A stretch of DNA of 64,000 nucleotides from Alligator mississippiensis (GCF_030867095.1 NC_081824.1:121528162-121592161); one strand, 5' to 3'. Positions 44,940 through 58,384 are shown, counted from the first letter of the stretch. Numbers and translations are program-made. Notes: generated by a model not told the origin, from the sequence alone.

Positions 44940-47900
44940 CTTTGGACATCTGCCCAAGATGGGGGATACTCAAGATGTGATCCATGCTCTAAGTCAAGCA
45001 GAACAGATACTCAAATCTACTCTTCTATGTCTCAGGTGAACACTCAGCTGTTTCCCATTTTTGAACCTGAGATTTCTCCTTGATTAAAGATCCAAATTGA
45101 AATGGAAAAAGGGAGCAGGGGTTTGTTTGTTTGGGGTATTTTTGGCAATATATTTTATTAGACCACCTGAATAGTTGGGAAATACGTTAGACAAGTATTC
45201 ATGCACAAAGCACCCTTCCTCCCGTGCCCAAAAACTTGTCTAATATCTCTCCCAACTGTTCAGTTGATCCTATAAAATAAGTCGCCCCTAAACTTCACTT
45301 TACATCCCACAATGTTGCTTGTAAATATATTAATATGGTACAATATACACTGAAGACTTGCTTAGCTGCCCTGTCATGTGTTTTTATGCCTATTCTCTAG
45401 TGATTTTTCTGATTGAACGAATTAGGTTGGGCAGAGAAATTCAAGGAACTGAAGCACTGATTAATGAAACCAAAGCAAGCCTGTGGCTACTTAGTATCAT
45501 TTGTTCTCCTGCACTTTAGGGAGAAAATGTCAGTGATTTCTCATTGTGAATAAGCAGAAAGTAGCCACTGGAGTCTTCAGCAAATCCGTCTTTCTTTCTC
45601 TTGCATACTCCTCTGAGATGTAGAATATATTTGAGTTGCAAGAATTTATGTGAGGTGAATGGTGAGCAAATTTATTATTTTTAGAGAAGTTTAAGAAACA
45701 GCAGCAAGTACTTTCTCCCTGTTAACCAATTTTCTAATTTTCTCAAGAGAGCACCAGGTAGCAGGGTAAAGGATGCATAGACATTGTGAATTAGGTGATG
45801 GCAGTAATGATTAGCCAAATAGCTCTGCTTCAGGGAAAGGATGCAGGGTCAGAAAGAAAGAACTGCTATTCATTTGACTTTGTAAAATCAATGAGCTGTA
45901 GAGCTGGGCAACTTGTAACAACAACATGAAAAAACTGATGCAGTTAGCAATGGTGCGTTGCCTCCCCACATGCTATCATGTTTTGGGAATGGGCAATATC
46001 TTGTACCTGCACTCATAACTCCCAAAGGTATTTTAGGGCCATTGTACTGTTGCATCAATCCTGCACTGTCTGGCACAGATCCCATGATTTTGTGTATAAC
46101 AGAGCATGCTCCCATTTTTGGTTCCTTGTTTGTTTTTAATAGTTCTTCCTTGCAGAAAGGTCTGCATGTGTTTTGGTTTTTTTTTGTCTGCATACTTCTT
46201 ACAGTCTCACATGCGGGAACCATGGTGGAGGATTACCCTATTTCCTGAGGCACATTGGTGATCTTGCTCTGATGAGCACAGTGCCAGTGCTGGAGCTGAT
46301 CAGGAGCTTGCTTACATTTCTTAATGTATTTATTATTGTTATAAGTTGAATCTTTTGTTTTTAACTATGCTGTTTTCTCTAGTTCCTTGTTTTGTAGCTG
46401 AACCTTTTTTCTGTTTTCCTCAAAAATAGGAAAGATTTTCAGCCTGGTTCTGAAAAGATGAAATTTGTCCTAGTCCCCTGAAATGGACAAGCCAATTGAT
46501 TCCTTCCTTGCTTCCCTGGATACAATTACATACAATTAAAGAAAACCAAACAAAAACGTTCACCCTCCATTCTCTAGATCAAGCGTCCCTTTCACTCCTA
46601 TTGTTCTTGACAGTCCTGGGGAAACTATGGTAAATCTTTTTCATATTTCATTCTTGAGCTCTTTCATTTCATTTTGAATTGGAGCAGGATCCAGTTAATA
46701 GAAGATGCTTAACTACAAAAAATCTCCACAAGTCTTTTGTGCAAATATTTATCCACCATTACTTTTTCCCATTCCTTGCCACTTTCTGCACTTGGCCCTT
46801 TTTTCTTCCTCACACAGAAATGGGAATGGCCAAGTTCACTTCCTTGGTTTACCTTTAATTGTTCAGCTGGGGTATGGGGGACTTCTTGACTGACCTTAGT
46901 TACTGTATGGACAACTACCCATACTCACCTTGTATCCAATATCTCCAACTTGTCACTGTAGGTCCTCAGGCTAGCTTGCTCTCTGTCTGTCTTTTTTGAG
47001 GCTCAGCCTATCTAAAGCAGTCATGCACTGAAATTTTGTAATCTCTAGTTAATTTTATTTTAGGCCCATAGACTACACTAATCAACATAATATTTTGGCA
47101 TTCTCTTTTGTGTGTCTAATGGTGTGTCTAGACCTGTTGAGGAACAACAGCCATTAGCAGTATTGTCATATAGCTAAAACTACTGCAAATACTCATTAGG
47201 TAATTAACAATTCTACTTAATTATTGAAAGAGGAATCAAGGGAGATTAGCAGTTTACCTGCTTTGCTGGAGTCTGAACTAAGTCTAAGGTGTGACAAAAT
47301 GCTTGTACAATGACCACAAAAGATTTTTGCAAAATGGTAGAATTTTATTCCCGTGCATCTCATCCCTTGTTTACTGGTTGTTACATATTTAATAATAATC
47401 CTGATTCAGCAGATTAGGCTTTTAAACAAAAGGATTTAAATATGGTGCATAACAATAAACAGATGTTTAAGTTCCATTGGCTTTAATGATAAAGCATGTG
47501 TTTCAAGATTTTGCTCAATTGAACAGCCTTTTTGGTATTGTATTAACATAAGTTGTTTTTGGAGTAGGTCAGCCAAGTTAATTATGTTACTAGTCATCAA
47601 ATCTATGCACATTTTGGTTGAAAAATAGCTGGCCTACACATGCTATATGTGACAAACAGGAAGTACACAATCATCACAGCATTCTTAATTTTAAATAATT
47701 TCTTGCTTCTGTTTTCTTTGCAGAATCCATCTATATGAAACATGAAATGACAATGGAGCAAACATTAAAATAAAAGGTGGGCAGAAGAGGATTTACCTGG
47801 ACCACATTGTGGTACTTGGACCACACTGACATTTAGACAGTCAGTTCTATTCAGTTTTTCTGTGCTTTTTGAATTGTCTTTTGTTAGTGGTTGGGGAAGC

Positions 47901-49140
47901 TCTATGGAAGGAACAGTTAAAGACAGTCTAAGGACATTCTGTCTCCTAAGAACAATACCATTAGGAGGGGTAGGTAAATGTAGAACTTAAGAGTACAAAG
48001 AGTATGTATTAAAATGTATACAAAATGCGCAGAGAGGTTGCTTGAACACACATTTTTCCTTATTTGAAAAACCATAAAAGAAAAAGTTAAGTAGTAGGTT
48101 GGTCAGTTATGTGAAGATTGAAAAACTATGAACCAGATCATCAATATATCAATGAATTGTTCTAGATATATTGAAGCCAGTGAGGCCATGCAAATTTGAA
48201 ATCAGCTGATGATCTAGCACTGCATTTCATGTTTACTGATGTTCATACTCTTCTGAATTCACCTATTCATCAAAATCTGCAAATTGCAGCTCTATTTGGC
48301 TGTGAATTATTTGTCAGCATTATTGTTGCTACTATCATATATAGAACAAGGCCAGTCCTAAGCCTAGGACATTTCAGTGGTTGGGAGCATGGGAAGTTGG
48401 TGCCCTTGTTTATGGGCAGGTAAGCTAAAATATGGGACCAGATACTTAATTAGCATAAATTGGCCTAATTTCTCTGACTTGAATGGAACAATACCATTTT
48501 GCTCCAGCTTAGTATCTGACTCTTAATTACTATACAAATAGGTGAACAAAACACATCAGAATGGTGCAAGGGGCAAAGAATGGGATGTTAAGCCTTGGTT
48601 ACCAAGTTTATATATGGCCTTGGTCTGTAGTGACTATTAAACAATATGAAATATGTCGATGGTTTCATGTTTTAGTTCCAGTCAGGGAAGCTTTCATGTT
48701 ACAAAACCACCAGCACACATAAGTCTAATTAGGCCCTTGTTGGCTGTCTCACAGGATAAAGCAAGGATTGAATGAGTTTGGAGATTGAGCTACTGTATCA
48801 CTGGTGCGGGTACTCTAGGGTACAATTAAAGTCTATTGGATGGATAATGTAAGAGAGCTTATAGTGCAGCTCTGCCTGTACAATTTCTGTTTTGTGGCTA
48901 AAAAATAGTTTTTTTTTTCTATTTTATCATTAACATTCATTTAAAAAAGGTATAAGATACTTATCAGGTAAGACGACTATTTCACATCTCCAAATAATTA
49001 TTTATGTTCACTATCAAGGAGTCCTATGCGTCCCCCTTAGTTAGAAATTATAAGCTCTGGTATGAAATAGAGCCTCCATATAGAGCCCAGGAAAAAAAGT
49101 TTTCTGATCTGCATTGTTTGTATGGTATGCATTGCATAGT
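44940..49140. other. Mostly unique AT-rich region without a gene
   Basis: No gene supported. A Penelope-like trace lies near 45143-45262. A polypyrimidine tract with TTTCTTTGCAG at about 47710-47721 is acceptor-like, but the following sequence has only a short frame ending in ATTAAAATAAAAGG. The 75-codon frame at 48196-48423 lacks motifs. Confidence 0.4.
45143..45262 (-). mobile_element. Possible Penelope-like tail, minus strand
   Basis: The minus strand contains GGAAGGGTGCTTTGTGC and GGTGGTCTAATAAAATATAT, resembling the copy at 52912-53012. The sequence is also partly palindromic: CTTGTCTAA and TTAGACAAG flank the centre. Confidence 0.35.
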
Positions 49141-49376
49141 GGGAGCATCTACATGAGATACTTACTGTGCAGTAGCCTAATAACACTGCACAGTAGTGTG
49201 CCAGTTAAAAACTGTGCTAATAAGCTACTGCGCAATATTATTATCTGACTTTGCAGTTAGTCACAAAAAATGTGCAGCAGCAATACTGTGCAGTAACTAG
49301 TTACTGTGCATTTAGTTGGTAATTCATTAAGCAAGTACTAAACTAAATGTGCAGTAACTAATGTGTAGATGCACCC
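49141..49376. mobile_element. Harbinger-like MITE, 236 bp, TSD AGT
   Basis: Left end GGGAGCATCTACATGAG; right end AATGTGTAGATGCACCC. AGT lies outside both ends (49138-49140 and 49377-49379). The interior is rich in TACTGTGCAGTA palindromes shared with the copies at 1958 and 37796. Confidence 0.82.
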
Positions 49377-49379
49377 AGT

Positions 49380-50159
49380 ACGCATTTCCTCCATAGGTAC
49401 AGAGAATAAGAAAATGATGCCCAAGATGAAGGAGTTGTGCAGACCAGGAAAAATTTCTTCAGGACTCAGGTGGTGCCTGAATCTGTTTCATTTAGTTGCC
49501 CATGGTGTGACCAAGTTTAAATATATGGCAGATCAGAGCACCCAAGCTCATCTAACTCTTTCTGAACCAAACAACTATTACTACCCTCTTGCAGGTGGGC
49601 AGTTGAGTAACTAGACATGGGTGACCGGGGTACCACTCCCAAATGCCAACCCAATCCCAAGACATGCAAGATTTTAGTCCTTTCATTTATTTTAAATCTT
49701 TTTTCACTTCTTTCTCTTTATACATCTCTCCCTGACATCCCCCCCCCCCCCCAACTTCACTTCAAAGAGTTTTTTAACATTTGCTCCCCTCCCACCCTCT
49801 GCCCTAGCTGGGTTCCTGCTGGATACAGAGGGAGGGAAGACCCCATGCTGGTTTCTCTGCCTCTGAGCTACATGACACTGTCCCCCCTCCTTTCCCACCA
49901 TAGGGCAGGAATAAAGTCCTGGTTCCCCTCCATGCCCTTGCTCACCAGCCCTATAGTGGCACATCACAGTTGTGCAGGTCTCAAACAACAGGAAGTCTTC
50001 ACCTGTGACTAAAAATGCCCTATGACATCACAACATCCCACAGTTCTCTGGCATTATACGGGTAACCTTTGCCAAGGCCCTTAGTTAGCCCTGAGTTGAG
50101 CCAAATAACTTGTTTTCAACTAAAGCTTTAGCAAAAGTAAAACTTTGAAAAAGATCTCT
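49380..50159. other. Unassigned region with a C-run
   Basis: C14 at 49739-49752. The open frame at 49617-50012 spans this run and has no motif. Confidence 0.4.
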
Positions 50160-50460
50160 AGTCTAGAGTTGGACAGCAAGCGGTAGATAATCTGTCATGT
50201 CTCTTGGTAGTTTTCTTTGGTTGTAAACCACTCTTACTGTTAAAATTTATGCCTTGTTTCTATTCTGAATTTGTCTGGCTTCAGCTTCAAACTATTGGTT
50301 TTTGTTATGCCTTTTTCTGCTAGATTAAGTGCCTTTTAGTACCCTGTATTTTCACTCCTTAAAGGTACTTATAAACTGTAATCAGGTCACCTCTCAATCT
50401 TCTTTTTGATAAACTAAACAGATTGAGCTCTTTAAGTCTCTTATGGCAAGTGTCAAGTGT
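50160..50460 (-). mobile_element. Old CR1 fragment
   Basis: The plus strand contains ACTGTAATCAGGTCACCTCT, then CAATCTTCTTTTTGATAAAC, the complement of the CR1 segment encoding the [12 protein letters not shown] region. Both ends are missing. Confidence 0.6.
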
Positions 50461-50839
50461 GCTTCCGCTAGCTAAGCACTCAAGCTTTTGTGGTCAAAAA
50501 TTATTAATTACTGCCAGTGGAAATGGACAATTCTCTGTAAGAAACTAAAGTGACTGAGCTCACAAACAATTATTAGCTGATTAACTTAACAATATAAATT
50601 GAAATACCCATGTGCCAGATACCTGTAATTGCATGTCTGCTGCTGCTGATCTCTTTCTATGTCAAACACAATATAGAATGGGCTGTATATGAGTAAAGAA
50701 TATATAATTGAGGGAAAGTGAAAAAAAGAAACCCTGTAGTGCCACTTTTTACATGGGTTTTTCCTGCTTATTTTTGTCCTTGTAACTCCTTTTCTGTTCT
50801 TAGGCTGAATACAGAGACCAAAGTGTCATAGTCCTTATT
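50461..50839. other. Unassigned AT-rich spacer
   Basis: Nothing supportable seen. Confidence 0.4.
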
Positions 50840-51302
50840 GGGTGTATCTACATATGTGCTTTTCTGTGGAGTAGACTATTTGGCTCTGCAGTAAAGTGTC
50901 ACATACTACACATGCACCAGTATTAGGGCACAGTAAATTAATTAATTCTGCTGTAAGATAGCACTGTCCCCATATTATCTTATGGCAGAGTACTTGAATT
51001 CACCGAAATGCATGTGTAGGCGGTGACAGGAGCTGGCTGGGGCACAAGGGTGATAAAGTGCAGGGCTCCCTGCCACCTAGCCCCTCATTTTAGTACCCTT
51101 TTATCCCAGGCAACCCTCTGCTGCCACCTAGAGCCTAGGACTGACTTCCTGGACCCCCTGCCAGCTCAGGGATGCTCCACCCTGGCTCAAAGTGCTGCAG
51201 TGCCAGGTGCACATGTTAATGCTACGCCTGGGAGCAGTTTTCTCCAATGCGAAGTGTGCCCAGGTTTATTACATCACCTTAATGGCATGGGTAGATGTGC
51301 CC
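50840..51302. mobile_element. Harbinger-like MITE, 463 bp
   Basis: Left end GGGTGTATCTACATATG; right end GGGTAGATGTGCCC. Flanking triplets ATT and ACT differ by one base. The interior shares ATTAGGGCACAGTAAATTAA and related motifs with the other ~480-bp copies. Confidence 0.7.
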
Positions 51303-51305
51303 ACT

Positions 51306-52911
51306 GAGTCATAATGGTTGGAATCAAGTGCCTCACATCCATCCCTACTCCTTTTGGGCTAGAATAACTGTGTTTATTCTTGAGGTGGGTAAGGTGGTAG
51401 AGCACTTCATGCTTGCCCATGAAAGTTTGGCTGTAAAGTGTGCCGGACTGTATATACTCACAAATAGATGAGTTATTTCACTACTTTAATACAGCATATC
51501 TGATTTTATTTATGCAGTAATTAGCAGACTTCCCTTAAGGTATCATTCATCATGGGCAAATCCTATGAGACTTTATTTCCACTTGCATCCTTAAACTAAC
51601 AGTAAATTGTATTTTGAGTTTTGGTTTTCCTGCTTCCACGACAAAAGTTCTGATCAGCCTATGGTCAATCTTCCTAAGTACTCCCCTTTCTCTGCAGTAT
51701 CTATCTACTGTTTTGGTTTTATGTTCACTACTTAGTTTTGTGTACAGTATGGGCTGCAGCAGTGCAGGGCTTGCTGTATGGGTATAACAGCTCTCATTGC
51801 AGTATATTTGTTCACAAATTCTACTCATTTGAGTCCATAGAACCAAAAATGTAATATCACTAGACTCCAATCCCAAAGATTTTTTTCCCTCTAGCCCCTT
51901 GTCTTCACCTGTCAGCACCCACCCCATTCATCACCCAGGCTGTCAAAACTGACAGCACCTGAAGCAGTGAAAGAAGTGGACATAGTGCAGTCTGAATGAA
52001 ATATCTTCATATTCACTTTTAGGAATGTCAGTAATTCACGACTCACAGAATTTCAGACTTGCTTGTGACAAGGTTTCCATTAGTCTTGAAGATGCATTCA
52101 AAATAGACATTTGTGGATGGCTGAATAGCTTCACTGAAGTTCTACCTAAAGTAGAGCAAAGTTTAGTATGATATCAATAAGCTTGAGAATCTGACTCTTT
52201 TGTCACTGATCAGACAATCCTAGATGGGGAGAGAGAGAAATAGTTTAATATAATGCAGGAAGCTTAAACTGAAAAGTGGAAATAAGTGAGATACTGGACA
52301 GAGGACCATCTGTGGCTTCAACAATGACGACCTATAGGAAATTGAATTTTTTTTTAGCTGCCACAGTTTCAGCTAAAAAAAACAGCAGCTCTATAAATGG
52401 GACCTGCAACACACATTTACCAGTGGGATATACAATTGTGCTACATAGTTGTCAGAGATTTGGTGTTCTACTGCAAAGATCAAATACGAATCTAAAGTAT
52501 GTTCACCCATGAGCCCTATGCAGTGAAGATCCTCATTGATATCTTCAAATTAAATGTTTAGCCAAGTCCCAGAAAGTGCTCTGTACACTATCTAGAATGA
52601 GCTTTCTAAGTGAGTTTCGACTTTGAAACATCTGGAAATAATAGGAGAGTGTTCGATGAATTTTTAGGTCTTATGGTTCACCCAAAGCAGAGTACAAGCA
52701 TTTCCATGCTTAGTGCTGGCTGGCACCATGCACTGAGAATAATATGCAAGAGTTTCCTTTTAAGATGCAACTCAGTAACAAGGCCATAATTCCTACTCCT
52801 TCCCTGACAATGATTTCTGTGGCCAGACAATCCTAAATAGGGAGAGAGAGAAATCGTTTAACACAAGAGAGGAAACCTAAACTGAAGTGTTGACAACTTT
52901 GAATCAGAACT
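51306..52911. other. Unassigned region
   Basis: Open frames at 51550-51927 (minus) and 52276-52512 (plus) have no recognisable motif. A near-duplicate string, CAGACAATCCTA, then GGGAGAGAGAGAAAT, occurs at about 52210 and 52825, so this stretch contains a direct repeat of unknown type. Confidence 0.35.
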
Positions 52912-53012
52912 CATGGTAGAGGTGATATCTTTTATTAGACCAACTAGATTTTTGCAAAAAAAAGTCTTTGTTTGCAAGGTTTAGGGGACAAGCACCCTTC
53001 TTCAGGCATAGG
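52912..53012 (-). mobile_element. Penelope-like retroelement tail with hammerhead-like core
   Basis: The minus strand reads CTGAAGA (complement of 52999-53005), then AGGGTGCTTGTCCCCT and AAACCTTGC, later AGTTGGTCTAATAAAAGATA. This order, CTGANGA, short stem, (G)AAA, matches a hammerhead ribozyme core except that the GAAA box reads TAAA. The family attribution to Penelope-like elements is from memory of similar reptile repeats. Confidence 0.5.
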
Positions 53013-53337
53013 AGAAAAGATTGTAAAGTTTTCTGAGGCAGAAATGGAAGTTCATATTTCATAAGAGAGTTAAAGGTGTGGTAAAATCTCCTGTTTGGAA
53101 CAATTCATTTTATGCAGATTAAACTCAGAGAAAAGTTGGAATAGCGTGCTTACCTTGAAGTTGTTTGGTGGCAAGTAGTATGTAGAGTAATATTTCCTTC
53201 TGGTTATGATGTTTCATATTTCACAGAAGAGTAAATGACAACTTTGTTAATTTTTCATAAGTTTTGTGAAACTTGAAATTGGCTGTCTAAATTAATCTAA
53301 ACAGGGACTAGTTTAGACAGGAACGCTCAGTAGACTT

Positions 53338-53401
53338 GTGCAGGGGGTTAGACTAGATGATGTCCTGGGGCCCTTCAGGACTATGTTTCTATGATCCTAT
53401 G
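53338..53401 (+). mobile_element. CR1 3' tail, plus strand
   Basis: GGGGGTTAGACTAGATGATG, then CCCTTCAGGACTATG and TCTATGATCCTATG form the CR1 3' end. It is very short and the only plus-strand CR1 seen here. Confidence 0.75.
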
Positions 53402-54566
53402 TTTTTATTGGATTATATTTATTAAAGCTCATAAAATTTTGTGATTGGATGAGAATCTGTTGGCAGTGGGTGGGAATGGATAGTATTCCTCATGGTTGTG
53501 GGAAAAAGGTTGAAAATGTTGCTTGAGGTTCCAAAATCAAAACCAACGAAACGAAAACAGGTTTAAAAATCATGAGACTTTTAAAAAGATTTGTTTCATG
53601 ACTTCAGAATGTTTGGCACTGTCCGAGAGTTGTTGTAACATTACAGAATTTACCTCATTCTTCATTGCTACAAAGAGTGGAGACCATGTAGGTGAGGGTT
53701 GCATATGGCCTTGAAGGCAGGACATTTATGGAGATTAATTACTCTCTTTTCTAACTAATACTGTAATTTTTAAAGAGCTCATGGTGCTAGTATACCATGC
53801 ATCACAGATGCTTGACCACTTGGTAGAGTATTAAATTCCTGCTGCTTTCTAGCTGGCTCAGGAAGTAATGAGAAAGAACACAGAAGTGTACTTCAAGTTA
53901 CTTTCCCTTTAGTTATATCTCCATATAGATAATTTTCTCAGTTCAGCAGAAACTGGAAACAAAGACCAACATGTTCTTTTAGTAGCAGACAAAACATGAT
54001 TAGGCTGGTGGGTACAGTTATGCTAAGTATGAAACAATCCCCTTAAGGCAACCTTTGATACACATCTTGATAAATTTCGGTTTGTGTAATTGTAGTCTAT
54101 CCTTCTAAAAGTGTTCCTTTATTTTCTGCTGGTTAAAGTAGTATTTTCTTCCCAAAGCCAGACTTTGCATAGTGTGGTGGTGTGTGCCATTATATGCTTT
54201 TTGCAATTTAATTCAATGCTTCTTGCCTTACTGTATGCAATTAAAATTCTAATAAATTAAAATTTGTAAGAGTGTTTTGGAATCTTTGCATATTTAAAGC
54301 ATTCATTACATGTACATTATTATGGTTGAGGGATCCTGCTGTTTTTGGACTTGTAGTTTGAGATCCTATTCCATATTCAATGTGGATGTGAAAGTGCCCC
54401 ATGGTTACTGAGCATGTTCAACAGGCTGCACTCTGGGTGAGCAGGTACATGGCTCTGTATATGCATAGCTGGGGGAGCACATAAGTTCTAAAGATGTAAA
54501 CAGGCAAAAACCCATGGCTAGAGGGTGTTAAATGCTAAAGGAGGAAAGCCCTCCTGTGTTTTAGGT
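53402..54566. other. Unassigned AT-rich spacer
   Basis: Nothing supportable seen. Confidence 0.4.
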
Positions 54567-54995
54567 CAGCGGTGCTCACATTTTTGTCCATAAAGGCCAG
54601 ATGAATGGCATGGGTCTGGTCCGTGGGCTGAATCAGGCCACACTCAGACCCACATGCCAGGATTGGGCCCCAGGGCCCCACATCACCTTCACACATCCAG
54701 AGCCCAATCCCAGCTGGGCATGGGTGGCACAGGGCCCTGGGGCTTGATCCTAATGTGTAGGGGCCAGTGGGGGATGTGTGGGACCCCGGAACCTGATCCC
54801 CAGGGCAACATGCCACCCTTGCCTGCCCAGGTTCGAGCTCCAGGGACTCCATGCCACCCTTGCCTGTCTAGAATTGGGCTCTGCAGGGCCACGACCCATG
54901 GGGCTCCCCATAGGATTCTTGAGGAGCCACATGGGTGGGATTACATGGTGCTGGGATCTGGATCTGGCCTGTAGGCCAGGTGTTGAGCACTTCTG
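54567..54995. mobile_element. hAT-type element, 429 bp
   Basis: Left end CAGCGGTGCTCACATTTTTG; right end GTGTTGAGCACTTCTG. Octamers TTTTAGGT and TTTTAGCC match at 6 of 8 positions. The GC-rich interior has overlapping frames without motifs and a GCCACCCTTGCCTG direct repeat. Confidence 0.65.
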
Positions 54996-55896
54996 TTTTA
55001 GCCCAGTGATTAGAGCACTCAGCAAGGCAATGGAAACCCGGATCTAGACCGATTTGAATTTGCCTCCCAGTACAGGATTTGAGCCATCAGGCCATATAAT
55101 AGACATTTTCTAGGTCCCTCTCTAGCCCTCATCATGAAGCTGAGTTGCTGCACCTTTCAATTAATATTTATTGAATAAAAGCACATGGGAAGTTTCTGAC
55201 CCATTACGAATAAGGGTTTGGGATAGAGCCCAAGGCCTACTCCTGTCCAGGGGAGCAATCCTCTCACTGAGCCACAGGCCCTTGTGACTGGCCCTTTCCT
55301 CCTGGCCTTGCCTATCTTCCTCTCTTTGCTGCCCTAAGGGACAATTTGTGCAGTATGCACTTTGTGTAACCTCATGAAATTGCTTTGTCTGGAAAGATTC
55401 CCAGCCTGCAAACCTACAAAACACTACATTAACCTAGTAACAAGCTTGCCTTTTCAACCCACTAACAGACTTGTGTATTATTGTGCATTTAAAAAGTGCC
55501 TTAGGAATATCATCATTGTGATCCTCGTCTTCTGGCATCCTGATAGCGTGCATCAGGAACGATAAGACAATCACAATATAGACAGTTAGGCAGTGCGATA
55601 ATCTAGACAGACCGTGACTTGTAGCTTTCATTGTTTACTGCCATAAAATTGTCCTTTGACATAAGATTTCCTTTGCACATCTCATAGCTTGGTTCTGATT
55701 CAATATTTAAGGTTGCACCACTAGTTTTTTGCTGTAAAAGTGCATAACCTCAAGCTTGCTCATCCTTTTAATGGAGGGTAAGGTTACACAGAGAAAAAAC
55801 TTAGTCAAGGTACTCATGGAACATCAAAAACAGTTCACTGAATGGTGGTGTGTGACTTTGTGTAGTCACACTCAACACAGTAATAATGACATCTGA
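54996..55896. other. Unassigned spacer
   Basis: No gene supported. Confidence 0.4.
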
Positions 55897-56640
55897 GGCT
55901 GGATTCAGACAAGCAGGCAAATGTGGTTTGTAATGCTGCAAACCACTTTGCAGTGCCACAAACCACACATGTTTCATTTTAATCAGTGCACCGCACAGCT
56001 AATTTGCAGTGCTGGGGCAAAATTTGCTATCAGAATTTCCCAGTAGCAGAAAAAAAACCTGGGGAAAAAAGCAGTGCAAACCATGCCAAAGTGGCAGGTG
56101 CTGGGAAAAATGCAGGCTTTCCCGTCACTCCTGGGGTACCTGCTCTCATGTTTCCACATGCTGTGGAGACCCCATGCTGAGGCACTCCATGCCCAGCAAG
56201 CCACTCACCAGCTGGCTGAGGTGTACAAGGTGCCTCAAGATGGGGGAACAGCCAGCTCAGGACTGCTTGTTGCCCATCTCAAGGCACACTGTACCCCAGC
56301 CAGCCCCGGAGCAGCTGGTTGGGGTGTGGGGTGTCTCAGCATGAGGGTTCCACAGTGCATAGATATGGGGGTGCAGGCAGCCCTGGGCTGCCTGCTCCCC
56401 CATCTCCACATGCTGCTCCCCAGCTGGCCGGGGCACAGGGTGCCTCAGGGTGGGGGATGGCTAGCTGCTGCTGAGGCACCCTTGCCCCAGCCAGACCTCG
56501 CTGCAGCACCTGGAGCAGCAGGACAGTGTCCTACTGTAAAACACATGGGCAGGGGTGTGCCCTGCAGCACAAAGTAGTGGCACAAATTTGTACTATTTGT
56601 ATTGCTGCAAAGGCACACCCCTACTCATATGGATACAGCC
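55897..56640. mobile_element. Inverted-repeat element, 744 bp, TSD TGA
   Basis: Left end GGCTGGATTCAGACAAG; right end CTCATATGGATACAGCC. TGA lies outside both ends (55894-55896 and 56641-56643), a Harbinger-size duplication. Subterminal sequence holds inverted GTTTGTAATGCTGC and AAACCACTTTGCAG pieces. GC-rich middle, no transposase. Confidence 0.6.
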
Positions 56641-56643
56641 TGA

Positions 56644-57920
56644 GAGATTAACCGTGTATATATTACACTATGAATAACTGAATTTGTATTGATATTTTAG
56701 CATGTATATTCTATAGATAGTGGAAATCACACTTCTGATGGGTACAGCTAACTAAAAGATACCATTCTGGCCAAATCCAACATTGACACAAAATCTCATT
56801 ATTTACTCTTTTGTTGATCTGAGATATACTCTGGAATGAATAATCATTTCTGGCTAGAAGCACCTACCTAGGTACTATGTCTCAGTGAGGTCCATGTTTC
56901 TTCCACTGACAGTGAACAAGTAGCATGCTTTTTTTGTTGCCCAGAGGTACCTCCTTCCCACCTCCTTCATTTCCTTTTTATTTAATACAATACACTTGAG
57001 GTAGTAATAGCCAAGAGTAGCATAAGAGCACAAACAGTTCTAAGCTAAGCTGGGTGAACTTTTTTTATAGACAAATAATTAATTTGATCATCCCCAAACT
57101 ATTCACAAATTTGGGTAAAAGAGACTGAATAATTTTATCCAAAAACAAAATCACACCCAGTTTCACCAAGCTAGGGCATAAGAGGAAAGAGAGAAGAGCC
57201 AAGAGGGTAGAAGTTTTGGCTATCTTCACACTATTAATTAATTTAGGTTATATTTACGAAATATATTTTCCCAAGAAAAACATTTTAAAAGGGTAGATTT
57301 ATAAAATTGAAGGAGATGGGGGAACAGGAGGGTGAGGAAGGTACTATCCAATAGTAGAATACTGTCCCTGGACATTTGTTTGTATGTAAAAAATGCAAAC
57401 ACAAAGGTTCTGCAGTCTAATAATATGGGTTGGACTACAATACGGTCTCTGCCATAAGACAAAAAAATTCCACCACTTTTAATAGCACCTGTTATAAGCC
57501 AAAGGTTCAATTTGAAGTTTGTTCTTCCTTCCCTGGACAGGAATGGGTAGAAAAGTCTTTAGAAGTGGGTAAGGGTGAGATCCTGGTGTTGGGGGGGGGG
57601 GGGAGGAAGGGAGAGGAGGGGGAGGGGAGTTAATTTTGTTTTGTTCCAGTAGACATCCAGATGCATTACTCCCTCCTCTCCATAATGATTACAGGAATTT
57701 TCGACTGGGAGGCAAAGTTGTCATTGTGCTGTATTAAGGAAAAGAAGAATAATGCTGCAGAAGAACAGAGTGAGAGAGAGAGAGAGATGTAGAACAAAGC
57801 TAGTCACTTATGTATGCATATAGTTGTTGTAAGTTAATAAATGGAGGTAAAGGTAATATACATGTCCAGGATTCTATTAGCTGCCTGCATTAGGAATACC
57901 ACACTCTCTAGCCTTGAGAG
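56644..57920. other. Unassigned spacer with a G-run and a GA repeat
   Basis: G13 at 57591-57603, followed by GGGAGAGGAGGG-type purine-rich sequence. A GA run lies at about 57768-57787. No gene supported. Confidence 0.45.
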
Positions 57921-58221
57921 CAGTGGTCTCCAACCTTTTTATGGTGAAGATTACTCTTCGTAAGTAAATGGCACCCCAGGATCTACTGCCCCCACCCCTG
58001 TGTCTGCTTTGCACTCCCCCGCCACCGCCCCACCTCCTGGACAAGCTGCCTGGGCTCTGACTCCACTCACTCCACTCCCTGCCCGGGTGGCAGGGTGCAT
58101 GGTTCCGCCCAGCCATGTGCATCCTGCCACTCCCAATCACGGAGCCGTTGACTGACTGAGATTGCTGTCAGAGGCTCCATGTTCGACCAGTCAATTGAGA
58201 TCAACTGGTTGGTGACCACTG
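57921..58221. mobile_element. hAT-type element, 301 bp, 8-bp TSD
   Basis: Left end CAGTGGTCTCCAACCTTTTT; right end GTTGGTGACCACTG. Octamers CTTGAGAG (57913-57920) and CTTTAGAG (58222-58229) match at 7 of 8 positions. Same ends as the 1172-bp element at 43760-44931, a shorter internal-deletion form. Confidence 0.85.
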
Positions 58222-58384
58222 CTTTAGAGAAATTAATGCAGTAAGTGCCCCACTGCAAAGAGAGGGCTTTCTGGCTTGGTTCTTTTCTTTCTCTATGCTC
58301 CCCATCTGTCAGCAGAAAAAAGAAACTCTTCTTGTTCTGCTGTACTCTTCATTTAATGTCTTGAGAGCAAAAATTCTACATAGG

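Noticed and set aside
47700-47780. Acceptor-like tract followed by a possible terminal exon
   Set aside because: The polypyrimidine-CAG is good, but the downstream frame is very short and nothing upstream could be its partner exon.
48196-48423. 75-codon frame with a hydrophobic stretch
   Set aside because: Short, isolated, no splice or promoter context and no family motif. Chance is sufficient.
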